A stretch of 24,044 nucleotides of DNA from Acinetobacter sp. GTDB taxonomy: Bacteria; Pseudomonadota; Gammaproteobacteria; Pseudomonadales; Moraxellaceae. This document shows positions 1 through 8,044 of this stretch, in pieces. Positions within the stretch are counted from its first letter, which is position 1. The number at the start of each line of letters is the position of its first letter. The notes under the pieces were generated by a model, which had not been told where the DNA came from, did no database searches, and saw only the letters and a list, made by a program, of their open reading frames with translations. The position numbers and the translations under genes were made by a program. The stretch is from assembly GCA_030152275.1 (NCBI GenBank), contig JASLHF010000007.1, positions 1-24,044 on the forward strand, given 5' to 3'.

Positions 1-19
1 ACATCGGAGCAAAATGAGC

Positions 20-1429
20 ATGGCGAACAAGGTCCTTCAACTCATCCAAGAAAGTGGCGCAAAATGGGTCGATTTTCGCTTTACTGACACTAAGGGTAAA
101 GAGCAGCATGTAACTTACCCTGCTGATACAATCGACGAAGACACATTTGAAGACGGCAAAATGTTTGACGGTTCTTCAATTGCCGGCTGGAAAGGCATCG
201 AAGCATCTGACATGATTTTACGTCCAGATGCAGAAACTTGCTTCCTGGATCCGTTCTTCGCTGAAGCAACAGTTGTTGTAACTTGTGACGTAATTGAGCC
301 ATCTACTGGTCAAGGCTATGACCGTGACCCGCGCTCGATCGCTCGCCGTGCAGAAGAATACCTGAAATCTACAGGTATCGGTGATACAGCATTCTTTGGC
401 CCAGAACCAGAATTCTTCGTATTTGACGAAGTAAAATGGGACATCGATATGTCTGGCGCGCGCCATACATTGATTGCTGAAGAAGCGGCTTGGTCTACTG
501 GTAAAGACTACGAAGCGGGCAACTCTGGCCACCGTCCACGCGTTAAAGGCGGCTACTTCCCAGTTCCACCAGTTGATTCTTCACAAGATATGCGTGCAGA
601 CATGTGTGCAAAAATTGAAGACATCATGGGCCCAGGCCGTGTAGAAGTTCATCACCATGAAGTTGCATCTTGCCAATTAGAAATCGGCGTAAGCTTCAAT
701 ACGATGGTTCGCAAAGCTGACGAAGTTCAACAGTTCAAATATGCTGTTTGGAACGTTGCTCACCAATATGCAAAAACTGCGACTTTCATGCCTAAACCAA
801 TGGTTGGCGATAACGGTTCAGGCATGCACGTTCACATGTCGATCTCTAAAGACGGCAAGAACTTGTTTGCTGGTGATGAATATGCAGGCCTTTCTGAAAT
901 GGCGCTGTACTTCATCGGCGGTGTAATCAAGCACGCTCGTGCATTGAACGCAATTACGAACCCTTCTACAAACTCGTACAAGCGTTTAGTGCCGCACTTT
1001 GAAGCGCCGATCATGCTTGCTTACTCAGCGCGCAACCGTTCTGCTTCTATCCGTATTCCTTACGTATCTAGCCCGAAAGGCAAGCGTATCGAAGCGCGTT
1101 TCCCTGATCCAATGATGAACCCGTACTTAGGTTTCGCTGCATTGCTGATGGCTGGTCTTGACGGTATCCAAAATAAAATTCACCCAGGTGAAGCTGCTGA
1201 CAAGAACCTGTACGATCTTCCTCCTGAAGAAGAAGCTAAAATCCCAACAGTGGCGCATAGCCTAGAAATGGCGCTTGAAGCACTTGAAGCGGATCATGAC
1301 TACCTGCTTAAAGGCGGCGTGTTCACTAAAGATATGCTTGATGCATACATCGAAGTTAAAACTGAAGATGTACGCCGTCTGAACACGACAACTCACCCAG
1401 TTGAATTCGACATGTACTACAGCCTGTAA
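20..1429 (+). CDS. glnA: Glutamine synthetase, type I (GlnA)
   Basis: Catalyses ATP-dependent formation of glutamine from glutamate and ammonium in the cytoplasm, the main entry of ammonium into metabolism. From the ATG at 20 the protein is 469 residues, the same as E. coli GlnA. An N-terminal beta-grasp domain includes the MFDGSS loop (Asp50). The catalytic domain shows the PEPEFF, NGSGMHVH and KRLVPHFEAP motifs. Tyr398, in NLYDLPPEE, is the adenylylation site of the GlnE-regulated type I enzymes, so covalent control is likely. A second ATG lies at 14. I prefer 20 because the GGAG at 6-9 is then 10 bases upstream instead of 4; starting at 14 would add only Met-Ser. The promoter lies outside the window. 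A strong terminator follows at once, so the gene is probably monocistronic at its 3' end. Confidence 0.98.
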   Translation: MANKVLQLIQESGAKWVDFRFTDTKGKEQHVTYPADTIDEDTFEDGKMFDGSSIAGWKGIEASDMILRPDAETCFLDPFFAEATVVVTCDVIEPSTGQGYDRDPRSIARRAEEYLKSTGIGDTAFFGPEPEFFVFDEVKWDIDMSGARHTLIAEEAAWSTGKDYEAGNSGHRPRVKGGYFPVPPVDSSQDMRADMCAKIEDIMGPGRVEVHHHEVASCQLEIGVSFNTMVRKADEVQQFKYAVWNVAHQYAKTATFMPKPMVGDNGSGMHVHMSISKDGKNLFAGDEYAGLSEMALYFIGGVIKHARALNAITNPSTNSYKRLVPHFEAPIMLAYSARNRSASIRIPYVSSPKGKRIEARFPDPMMNPYLGFAALLMAGLDGIQNKIHPGEAADKNLYDLPPEEEAKIPTVAHSLEMALEALEADHDYLLKGGVFTKDMLDAYIEVKTEDVRRLNTTTHPVEFDMYYSL

Positions 1430-1451
1430 TTCTTCCGAGAATTTCACTGTA

Positions 1452-1480
1452 AAAAAGACCCGCCTTGTGCGGGTTTTTTT
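1452..1480 (+). terminator. Rho-independent terminator of glnA
   Basis: Stem ACCCGC (1458-1463) pairs with GCGGGT (1469-1474) around a 5-base loop and is followed by a run of T. An A-run precedes the stem. Confidence 0.92.
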
Positions 1481-1519
1481 GTATCATTAATATATTGTTT
1501 TTCTTAAAAGCAGCAATGT

Positions 1520-1795
1520 ATGGCGCAACGTAAAAAGCACACTGGTTTTTTTCCGTGGATTGATCCGCAAGACCATGCAAAAGGCTTTAAATTAAATTTC
1601 TCTGAAGTGACCTATATTGAAGTTGGGCGAACTGTGGAAGGGTATAAGCAGGCAGAATTTGTAGCGCTGAAAAATCCCGAATTGGCTTTAGATTTTGATT
1701 ATCCCAAAAGCTTCTATATCAGCGCGGAAGGGCTGGTCTTGGTTAAAACGCCTCAGGGTAAATTTGAGGTCATTGCCAAGACGGATAATGCTTAA
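1520..1795 (+). CDS. Conserved-looking hypothetical protein, 91 aa
   Basis: I do not recognise the family. The product is a small soluble protein of 91 residues with no signal peptide, membrane segment or cysteine. It begins with a basic stretch (MAQRKKH) and then alternates short hydrophobic and charged segments, as in a compact beta-rich fold. The frame is open from just after the glnA terminator, and the codon use matches its neighbours. ATG triplets occur at 1516 (another frame) and at 1520 (chosen). No good Shine-Dalgarno sequence precedes either, so the start is less certain than the frame. It stands between two transcription units and ends without an obvious terminator. It could be a lineage-specific housekeeping protein; no function can be inferred. 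Confidence 0.72.
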   Translation: MAQRKKHTGFFPWIDPQDHAKGFKLNFSEVTYIEVGRTVEGYKQAEFVALKNPELALDFDYPKSFYISAEGLVLVKTPQGKFEVIAKTDNA

Positions 1796-2150
1796 AGCTG
1801 AACAGATGAAAAATGGAAAAGCTGAAGATGCAGTTTAATTGAGGCTGTTTTAAATGATCCAATGCATAGTCAAAAATCTTCAGCGGGGTGGCATGCATAT
1901 TTGATATTTTAAATATCATGATGAAACTTTTTTCAACTGGAATCGTATATTTCTTAACGGTATAAGCTGCTGGGGTTGGATAAATTTTAAGGAAATATTG
2001 AGATTAGGCTCATATTGAGTTTGATGGGTTCCATCCCGACTCCAAGCTACATTCACTGAAAATCGCTTCATACAAATGAAGGGGCTGCTGTGTATAATTC
2101 TGAACATTCGATCTCGATCAATTTATAAACGCGATATATAGGCGAGGGAC
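1796..2150. other. Intergenic stretch with the ubiC promoter region
   Basis: No credible gene on either strand. It contains a near-palindrome GATATTT-T-AAATATC at 1903-1917 and, close to ubiC, a TATAAT hexamer at 2093-2098 with no good -35 partner. The reading frames on the minus strand here are shadows. Confidence 0.55.
2093..2098 (+). promoter_or_regulatory. Candidate -10 element of ubiCA
   Basis: A perfect TATAAT lies about 50 bases before the ubiC start. The expected -35 window around 2067-2076 holds only weak matches (TTCATA, ATACAA). Transcription probably starts near 2105. Confidence 0.4.
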
Positions 2151-2648
2151 ATGCAAACTCCACCACAGCGTCAACCCCATCAAATTCCGGAAGCTTTAAG
2201 AAAATGGTTATATGCTTCGGGTTCTTTGACACAGCAATTGACTGATGCGGCGGGCGGCGTATTTCAGGTTGAACTGCTGAAAGAACATTATCTTCGCCTG
2301 AGCCGCAGTGATGCGCAGTGGATGAACATGCCTCTGCAGCACAGTTCATGGGTGCGAGAAAGTTATTTATACGGCAACGGCTCTGAACCGTGGGTACAAG
2401 CCAAAAGCATTTTTCCGATTTTGAGCTTGCATGGCCGCGCACGCTTATTTAAGCATATTGGTTCAAAACCGATAGGCTGGTTTTTATTCCAGCGCACTAC
2501 TCCTCGCTGTGAACGGCGTGTACTGAAGCTGGACGCTGGCTGGACACGTCAGAGCTGTTATACTTGGCACGGCAGCAAATTTATTGTTCAGGAAACTTTT
2601 TTGCCGGCTTTTGAACAGTTTTTGCAAAAACAGAATTTATTGGATTAA
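2151..2648 (+). CDS. ubiC: Chorismate lyase (UbiC)
   Basis: Splits chorismate into 4-hydroxybenzoate and pyruvate, the first committed step of ubiquinone synthesis; it acts in the cytoplasm. The length, 165 residues, equals that of E. coli UbiC. Arg69 in SWVRESYLYG aligns with the E. coli active-site arginine (Arg76 in YWLRE). Glu148 in VQETFLPA aligns with the catalytic glutamate (Glu155 in LTELFLPA). The GEPW-like segment SEPWVQA is also shared. The start at 2151 is supported by the purine-rich GGCGAGGG just upstream. The stop codon lies 8 bases before ubiA, and the ubiA ribosome-binding site overlaps the ubiC stop, so the two are translated from one message. The product feeds UbiA directly. 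Confidence 0.95.
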   Translation: MQTPPQRQPHQIPEALRKWLYASGSLTQQLTDAAGGVFQVELLKEHYLRLSRSDAQWMNMPLQHSSWVRESYLYGNGSEPWVQAKSIFPILSLHGRARLFKHIGSKPIGWFLFQRTTPRCERRVLKLDAGWTRQSCYTWHGSKFIVQETFLPAFEQFLQKQNLLD

Positions 2649-2656
2649 GGACAGTC

Positions 2657-3538
2657 ATGGCCGCGGTGCAGCAGATTACTTGGCGTGAGCGTTTAGAAGC
2701 ATATTATTATTTGTGCCGTTTTGATAAGCCGATAGGCACAGAGTTGGTTTTTTGGCCGACTATGTGGGCTTTGTGGATTGCCAATCAAGGCGCGCCGTCC
2801 TTGAATATTTTAATCCCCATGATTCTTGGCACGATTTTTATGCGCGCGGCCGGCTGTGCTATTAATGATTTTGCTGACCGCAAAGTAGATGGCGCAGTTG
2901 AACGCACGAAAAACCGTCCGCTGGCGACAGGCGTCATCAGTGCCAAAGAAGCCGTTTTTGTGTTTGTGTTTCTGGTGACTGCCAGTGCCTGCATGCTGTT
3001 TTTCTTGCCCATCGAAACCTTTTACTGTTCATTTGGGGCTTTATTTTTAGCTTTCATTTATCCATTTATGAAGCGCTATACTCATTTGCCGCAAGTGTTT
3101 TTAGGGGCGGCGTTTTCATGGTCTATACCCATGGCGTATACTGCGGTTGGGCATCCTTTGGATTTGGCCTGCTGGCTGCTGTACTTTGGCAATTTGGCCT
3201 GGACGGTGGCTTATGATACGCAATATGCCATTACTGACCGCGAATACGATTTAAAAATTGGGGTAAAATCCACCGCGATTTTATTTGGCCGATTTGACAT
3301 TGAGATCATCTCAATTTTACAGATCATCAGTTTGCTGTTAATTGGCGCTGCGCTGTATTTAGAAAATCTGCTCATGCCGATCGGTTTGATTGCGCTCATT
3401 GCTGTGGCAGCTGATTTTATCTATCAATGGACACAAACCAAAGACCGCGATCCAATGCGCTGTTTTAAAACATTTTTACATAACCGCTGGGTTGGCATGA
3501 TTATTTTTGCTGGAATTTTTGTTGCATTAACCCTTTAA
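2657..3538 (+). CDS. ubiA: 4-hydroxybenzoate polyprenyltransferase (UbiA)
   Basis: An integral inner-membrane prenyltransferase that attaches a polyprenyl chain to 4-hydroxybenzoate in ubiquinone synthesis. It has 293 residues, close to the usual 290. The first aspartate-rich motif is NDFADRKVD (residues 70-78) and the second is DTQYAITDREYD (Asp187, Asp194, Asp198); these bind the Mg-diphosphate of the prenyl donor. Multiple hydrophobic segments span the rest of the protein, as expected for the eight to nine helices of the family. The start ATG at 2657 has AAGGA at 2647-2651, overlapping the ubiC stop codon. It is followed by a clear terminator, so ubiC-ubiA form a complete two-gene operon. 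Confidence 0.97.
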   Translation: MAAVQQITWRERLEAYYYLCRFDKPIGTELVFWPTMWALWIANQGAPSLNILIPMILGTIFMRAAGCAINDFADRKVDGAVERTKNRPLATGVISAKEAVFVFVFLVTASACMLFFLPIETFYCSFGALFLAFIYPFMKRYTHLPQVFLGAAFSWSIPMAYTAVGHPLDLACWLLYFGNLAWTVAYDTQYAITDREYDLKIGVKSTAILFGRFDIEIISILQIISLLLIGAALYLENLLMPIGLIALIAVAADFIYQWTQTKDRDPMRCFKTFLHNRWVGMIIFAGIFVALTL

Positions 3539-3560
3539 TCTGAGAAATATAATTTGAAAC

Positions 3561-3588
3561 AAAGCATCCTATTCGGATGCTTTTTTTT
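3561..3588 (+). terminator. Rho-independent terminator of ubiCA
   Basis: A 9-bp perfect stem AAAGCATCC / GGATGCTTT (3561-3569 with 3575-3583) around a 5-base loop, continuing into eight T. Confidence 0.94.
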
Positions 3589-3654
3589 GTGTCTTAATGA
3601 AAAAGCATGAAGTGCCGTGCTTAAAACAACAAAGACATATAAAAAGGATATTTT

Positions 3655-5103
3655 ATGAAACGCACAAAAATAGTAATAGCGCTTACGGTTTCAATGCTGA
3701 CTTTGACAGCATGTAATAATGACGATAATGATACGTCTAATCTTAATCAAAACTCGAATTATGTGTCTGAGGCGAACTATGCGTTAGACAGTTTAGAGAA
3801 TATGTCATCGATTAAGGTTATGACTTACAACATGACGAATGTACAGGGTAATACTGCCGAAGCGACAGCATTGGTCTTATTTCCTAAAACGCTGCAGCCT
3901 AAAGATGGTTACCGTGTTGTTGTATGGGAACATGGAACCGTTGGTGGTGGGGATGACTGCGCTCCAAGCAGGAATATATTGAACCCGCGTTTTAAAATTT
4001 TGGCAGAAAGTTTATTGGCAGCCGGGTACGTGATTGTTGCTCCTGATTATGAAGGGCTAGGCACACCCGGAGTTCATCCTTACCTCAATCTATCCAGTGC
4101 TGCTAAATCTGCGCTTTTTGCGGTTCAGGCTGCTAAACAGCATTATGGCAGTCAGTTAAATGGTGCGTGGATGTCGATTGGACAATCACAAGGTGGACAT
4201 GCGTCATTGGGTACAGCAGAATTTGCTAACTTAGATACGAGTTATAAAGGGGCAGTTGCAGGTGCACCAGCTTCAAGTTTAGGGCAAATTATTCAAATTT
4301 ATCTTGATCCGAAATTAAATGTCGATGATGCGGGTCAAAGTAAAGGAGTCAGCAAATTGGATGAAAAATTGCTGCAAGTGCGTTATGCCATTGAACATCA
4401 CGTATTGACACCTGAAGAAGGTGAAGCAGCGCTTGGGCAACTTGCAGATGGCTATGCAGAGCTTTTAGCTTATGCGGCGTTGGCGACGTCAGGTATTAAA
4501 GCTTATGACCCTAATTACGATTTAAAAGCAATCTTTACTTCAGATGCTGGGGGGATTGCAGAAAAAGCTTATGGCCGTACAGGGGATGACGGCGCATGCC
4601 TAAGTTATCCTGCACCCGATAATGCCAATGGTTTGCAAGCGCAGTTTCAGGTTGCTGTCCTTGATTTTATCAAGGATCCAACACACATGATTTCTCAATA
4701 TGGCGTTGATTTAAATAAAATTAAAAACGATCCTGTTGTGCAGAAATTTTTAAGTGATAATCAGCCAGCAACCAATGCGACTGCTGCCAAAGTGATTAAA
4801 ACACCAGTTTATATTATTCAGGGTGCAAATGATCAGGCTGTATTGCCGCCAATTACTCAAGCATTGGTTGCGAATATGAAATTGCAAGCAACAAAATATT
4901 TCCCTCAGTTGGATTATTCAAGTCAATATGTATTAGATATTGTGCTGAATGCAAGCCATACCCAGGCCATTGTGTGTAGAAATGAACAAGTAGTTGATTT
5001 TATTCAGGACAAAATGTCTGCGGGTACAGGTGTTGTACTCAGCGAGGCACAGAAAGATGCGAGTAATAATCCGCATTGTACGGGGGCTGTAGTATCAAAT
5101 TAA
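3655..5103 (+). CDS. Secreted lipase-like alpha/beta hydrolase, lipoprotein
   Basis: A predicted exported ester hydrolase of 482 residues. The N-terminus is a lipoprotein signal peptide: a basic start (MKRTK), a hydrophobic core and the lipobox LTAC, followed by an Asn/Asp-rich spacer. The rest reads as an alpha/beta-hydrolase of the secretory-lipase (LIP) type: WEHGTVGGG (oxyanion region), APDYEGLG, the nucleophile elbow GQSQG with Ser178, then Asp393 in GANDQ and His435 in ASHTQ, giving a full catalytic triad in the right order. AAGGA at 3644-3648 supports the start at 3655. The substrate is unknown; lipids, esters or polyesters are possible. It is transcribed alone, between the ubiA terminator and a terminator shared with the convergent LysR gene. 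The assignment to a hydrolase is firm; the lipase label is an inference. Confidence 0.85.
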   Translation: MKRTKIVIALTVSMLTLTACNNDDNDTSNLNQNSNYVSEANYALDSLENMSSIKVMTYNMTNVQGNTAEATALVLFPKTLQPKDGYRVVVWEHGTVGGGDDCAPSRNILNPRFKILAESLLAAGYVIVAPDYEGLGTPGVHPYLNLSSAAKSALFAVQAAKQHYGSQLNGAWMSIGQSQGGHASLGTAEFANLDTSYKGAVAGAPASSLGQIIQIYLDPKLNVDDAGQSKGVSKLDEKLLQVRYAIEHHVLTPEEGEAALGQLADGYAELLAYAALATSGIKAYDPNYDLKAIFTSDAGGIAEKAYGRTGDDGACLSYPAPDNANGLQAQFQVAVLDFIKDPTHMISQYGVDLNKIKNDPVVQKFLSDNQPATNATAAKVIKTPVYIIQGANDQAVLPPITQALVANMKLQATKYFPQLDYSSQYVLDIVLNASHTQAIVCRNEQVVDFIQDKMSAGTGVVLSEAQKDASNNPHCTGAVVSN

Positions 5104-5115
5104 TTTTTGATGCAT

Positions 5116-5142
5116 AAAAAAGGAGCTGAGGCTCCTTTTTTT
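5116..5142. terminator. Bidirectional terminator between the lipase-like gene and LysR
   Basis: Stem AGGAGC (5121-5126) / GCTCCT (5131-5136) with a TGAG loop, preceded by an A-run and followed by a T-run, so it can act in both directions. It ends inside the stop codon of the minus-strand gene. Confidence 0.88.
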
Positions 5143-6034
5143 ATCCCTGAAGATCATACTGTGCGGCAGTTTGAAGTTCTTTGCAGATTAACTTCAAGGC
5201 TTGATGGCTCGAATGTTTTTTAAAGCTGGCATACAGGTGCAGCGGCGCCAGTTCAAAGTCAGTATCGACTACATGCACTTCACTGCTTAGAAATTTGAGC
5301 AGATACTCGGGCGCAAAGCTGTAGCCCATGCCCATATTGATTAAATTAATATGTTGCATCACATTCGTCACCCAGTGCATTTGACGCTGCGGCAGATGAT
5401 CCAGCGCAATGGCCTGATGGATATTTTCATAAAATACTGGAGAGGCGCTCTGTTCGCACATAATGATGTTTTGTTTGCTTAAAAATTTGCGCGTTACTGT
5501 ATGGCTGCTGCTGTGCAGTTTTTTTGAAGCGACCAGATAAATTTTTTCAGTCATCAGCTGAATGTTTTCATAATCTGCATGTTCTACTGCATAGCGGGTA
5601 AAGCTGATGTCCAGTTCAGATTTTTTCAGTTTGCGTATCTGTTCCAGACAGGTCAGGCTCTGAATATGAATGCGGATATTGGGAATCTGCTGTTTCAGTT
5701 TTTCTAAAATTAGGGGCATGACTTTCAGTTCGGCGACATTTAAAAAACCGATATGAATCTGATTCTTCTTCTGATGCGCAACCTGCTGGGCGGCAGCGGT
5801 CGCCAAATTGGCGCTTTCAATGGCGTTTAAAGCATGCGGTAAAAATGCCAGACCTTCATCAGTCAGCTTAATTTGCTTGCTGGAACGGTCAATCAGCTGC
5901 ACCCCAGTTTCAGCTTCTAAATCCCGAATCTGCTGGCTAAGCGAAGGCTGTGCGGTAAACAGCTGTTCGGCAGCTTTGGTAAAACTGCCGTATTCAGCGA
6001 CCGCTGCAAAATATTTTAGATGGCGCAGTTCCAT
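5141..6034 (-). CDS. LysR-family transcriptional regulator
   Basis: A DNA-binding regulator of about 297 residues. The N-terminus is a classical LysR winged helix-turn-helix (MELRHLKYF, then AAEQLFTAQPSLSQQI, ending near residue 60). The remainder is the two-lobed periplasmic-binding-protein-like effector domain. The first 60 residues resemble the BenM/CatM/HcaR branch, whose members sense aromatic compounds. I start at the ATG at 6034; a TTG at 6055 would add seven residues that the family does not have. It is divergent from an aromatic hydroxylase, with 230 bases between the start codons, the usual arrangement for a LysR protein that controls its neighbour. Dyads in that gap are candidate binding sites. 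The effector is unknown; a phenol or phenolic acid is the likeliest guess. Confidence 0.92.
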   Translation of the reverse strand: MELRHLKYFAAVAEYGSFTKAAEQLFTAQPSLSQQIRDLEAETGVQLIDRSSKQIKLTDEGLAFLPHALNAIESANLATAAAQQVAHQKKNQIHIGFLNVAELKVMPLILEKLKQQIPNIRIHIQSLTCLEQIRKLKKSELDISFTRYAVEHADYENIQLMTEKIYLVASKKLHSSSHTVTRKFLSKQNIIMCEQSASPVFYENIHQAIALDHLPQRQMHWVTNVMQHINLINMGMGYSFAPEYLLKFLSSEVHVVDTDFELAPLHLYASFKKHSSHQALKLICKELQTAAQYDLQG

Positions 6035-6068
6035 GTTTGCCGCTCGCAAGATCAATTCAATTGCACAT

Positions 6069-6125
6069 TTTCAGCTACCGCTTAGCACAAGCAGCGTGCT
6101 GAAATTTCCAATGCCATTATGGAAA
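6069..6125. promoter_or_regulatory. Candidate LysR operator region between divergent genes
   Basis: Three inverted repeats lie here: TTTCAGC (6069-6075) / GCTGAAA (6098-6104); AGCAC (6084-6088) / GTGCT (6096-6100); and TTTCCA (6105-6110) / TGGAAA (6120-6125), with 9 bases between the last pair. None is an exact T-N11-A LysR box, but position and symmetry fit an operator for the adjacent regulator. Confidence 0.4.
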
Positions 6126-6264
6126 AATCCAGACGAAAAAAATATGCAACCATAGTTTATACACATAGATGTTTGTGCAGAACATAATTCTTCCTACACT
6201 GCAAAACACCGCAGCTATACAGTTTAAGCCGCGGCAGATAGGGCTAAAAAGTGGAGAATGCGCG

Positions 6265-8007
6265 ATGCAGCAATATGATACGGATGTTTTAATTGTCGGC
6301 ACGGGGCCTGCGGGCTCTACACTGGGTTTGGCTTTGGCGAGTTACGGCATTCAAGTGCAGCTGTTCAGCCAGTTCAGTTGGCTGGCGAACAGTCCGCGCG
6401 CGCATATTACCAATCAGCGCGCCATGGAAGTGCTGCGGGATTTAGGTGTCGAAGAGCAAGTTAAAGCGATTGCCACGCCGTGGACGGAAATGGGTGAAAG
6501 CTTAATTACCACCAGTTTGGTGGGGGAAGAAATTGCCCGTATGAGCGCTTGGGGCACCGGCGATGAGCGCCATGGTGATTATGTGAAAGGCAGTCCATGT
6601 CCTTTGGTTGATTTAATTCAGCCCAAAATGGAAGCGCTGCTGGTTAAAAATGCCGCTGAACGTGGGGCTGTGTATCATTTTAATACGGAGTATCTGTCGC
6701 ATACTCAAGATGAAAATGGGGTAACGGCTGTGTTTCTGAACCGGATTACACAGCAGCAGTTCAGTTTGCGCGCAAAATATTTAGTGGGCATGGATGGCGC
6801 GCGTTCCAAAATTGTGGAGCAGCTGGAACTGCCGCTGCAGGGCGTTATGTCGCGCGCAGGCACAGTTTATGTGACTTTTAAAGCGGATTTGACTCAATAT
6901 GTGCAGCACCGTCCTGCAATTCTGCAATGGATTGTCAATCCGGAAGCTGGTTTTGGCGATATTGGCATGGGGCTGCTGCGGGCGATTCAGCCGTGGAATG
7001 AATGGATCATGGGCTGGGGCTTTGATATTGAGCAGGGCGAACCGCAAGTTACTGAAGCGCAGGTGCGTACGCGTTTAAATGCCTTTGTAGGCGCTGAAGT
7101 CGAAGATGTTGAGATCCAAAAAGTATCATACTGGTATGTCAATCAGACCTGGGCGGAGGAATATAGTAAAGGGCGGGTATTTTGCGGCGGTGATGCTGTG
7201 CACCGTCATCCGCCGTCCAGCGGTTTAGGTTCAAATACCTGCATGCAGGATGCCTTTAATCTTGCGTGGAAGCTGGCATATGCAGTAAAAGGCTGGGCAG
7301 ATCCACGTTTACTGGATTCGTATACGGCTGAACGTGCACCAGTTGGTAAGCAGATTGTGGCGCGCGCGAATCAATCGCGTTTTGACTATAAATATTTAAA
7401 AGAAGTGTTCGGTTTTGATCAGGGGATCACCACACAGGCGCAGATGCTGGAAAGGATATTTGCAGAAACAGAAGATGCGGCCAAAATCCGCGAACAGCTG
7501 TTTCAAGCACTGGAAATTAAGCATTATGAGTTTAATGCGCAAGGTACAGAACTGAACCAGCGTTATGCATCTAATGCGGTCATTGCAGAAGTGCAGGAAG
7601 AAGTTTTCCGGCAGGACCCGCAGCTATATTTGCAGGCAACCACGCGCCCCGGCGCTAAACTGCCGCATACATGGCTGGTAGATGCTAAAGGACAAAAGCA
7701 TTCTACTTTAGACATTACGGGCAAAGGCCGTTTTACTTTGCTGACCGGTTTGTCTGGTACTGGCTGGAAAGCGGCAACGGATGCGTTAAATTTACCGTAT
7801 CTGGATGTCATACAGATTGGCTCTCGCCAATTCCGTGATGTTTACGGTACGTGGAATGCCAAATCGGAAATTCATGAAGCGGGCGCGCTGCTGGTGCGTC
7901 CAGACGGCTATGTGGCTTGGCGCATGGCGACGCGGCCTCCTCAGGACTTCGATTATCTGCGCTGTTTAAAAGAGGCATTACAGCAGATTCAGCTGCAAGG
8001 GATCTAA
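6265..8007 (+). CDS. FAD-dependent aromatic hydroxylase (TfdB/MhpA type)
   Basis: A single-component NAD(P)H-dependent flavoprotein monooxygenase, expected to hydroxylate a phenolic ring in the cytoplasm; 580 residues. Seen: the Rossmann motif GTGPAG (12-17) for FAD, the segment SPRAHITNQRAMEVLRDLG that is typical of TfdB-like enzymes, a DG motif at Asp177-Gly178, and GDAVHRHPP (309-317) that contacts the FAD ribityl chain. The C-terminal thioredoxin-like domain of the class is present from about 470. Similarity is closer to 2,4-dichlorophenol 6-monooxygenase and phenol hydroxylases than to MhpA, but substrate cannot be read from sequence. I chose the ATG at 6265 because GGAG at 6253-6256 precedes it; the frame is open back to 6169. 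No ring-cleavage gene follows. Likely controlled by the divergent LysR. Confidence 0.9.
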   Translation: MQQYDTDVLIVGTGPAGSTLGLALASYGIQVQLFSQFSWLANSPRAHITNQRAMEVLRDLGVEEQVKAIATPWTEMGESLITTSLVGEEIARMSAWGTGDERHGDYVKGSPCPLVDLIQPKMEALLVKNAAERGAVYHFNTEYLSHTQDENGVTAVFLNRITQQQFSLRAKYLVGMDGARSKIVEQLELPLQGVMSRAGTVYVTFKADLTQYVQHRPAILQWIVNPEAGFGDIGMGLLRAIQPWNEWIMGWGFDIEQGEPQVTEAQVRTRLNAFVGAEVEDVEIQKVSYWYVNQTWAEEYSKGRVFCGGDAVHRHPPSSGLGSNTCMQDAFNLAWKLAYAVKGWADPRLLDSYTAERAPVGKQIVARANQSRFDYKYLKEVFGFDQGITTQAQMLERIFAETEDAAKIREQLFQALEIKHYEFNAQGTELNQRYASNAVIAEVQEEVFRQDPQLYLQATTRPGAKLPHTWLVDAKGQKHSTLDITGKGRFTLLTGLSGTGWKAATDALNLPYLDVIQIGSRQFRDVYGTWNAKSEIHEAGALLVRPDGYVAWRMATRPPQDFDYLRCLKEALQQIQLQGI

Positions 8008-8018
8008 CTTTACGCTTT

Positions 8019-8044
8019 AAAGCCAGTATTTCACTGGCTTTTTT
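8019..8044 (+). terminator. Rho-independent terminator of the hydroxylase gene
   Basis: A 9-bp stem AAAGCCAGT (8019-8027) / ACTGGCTTT (8033-8041) with a 5-base loop and a T-run. Confidence 0.93.

Noticed and set aside
6169..6264. N-terminal extension of the aromatic hydroxylase by 32 residues
   Set aside because: The Rossmann fold starts right after the Met at 6265, which has a good ribosome-binding site; the extension has no family counterpart.
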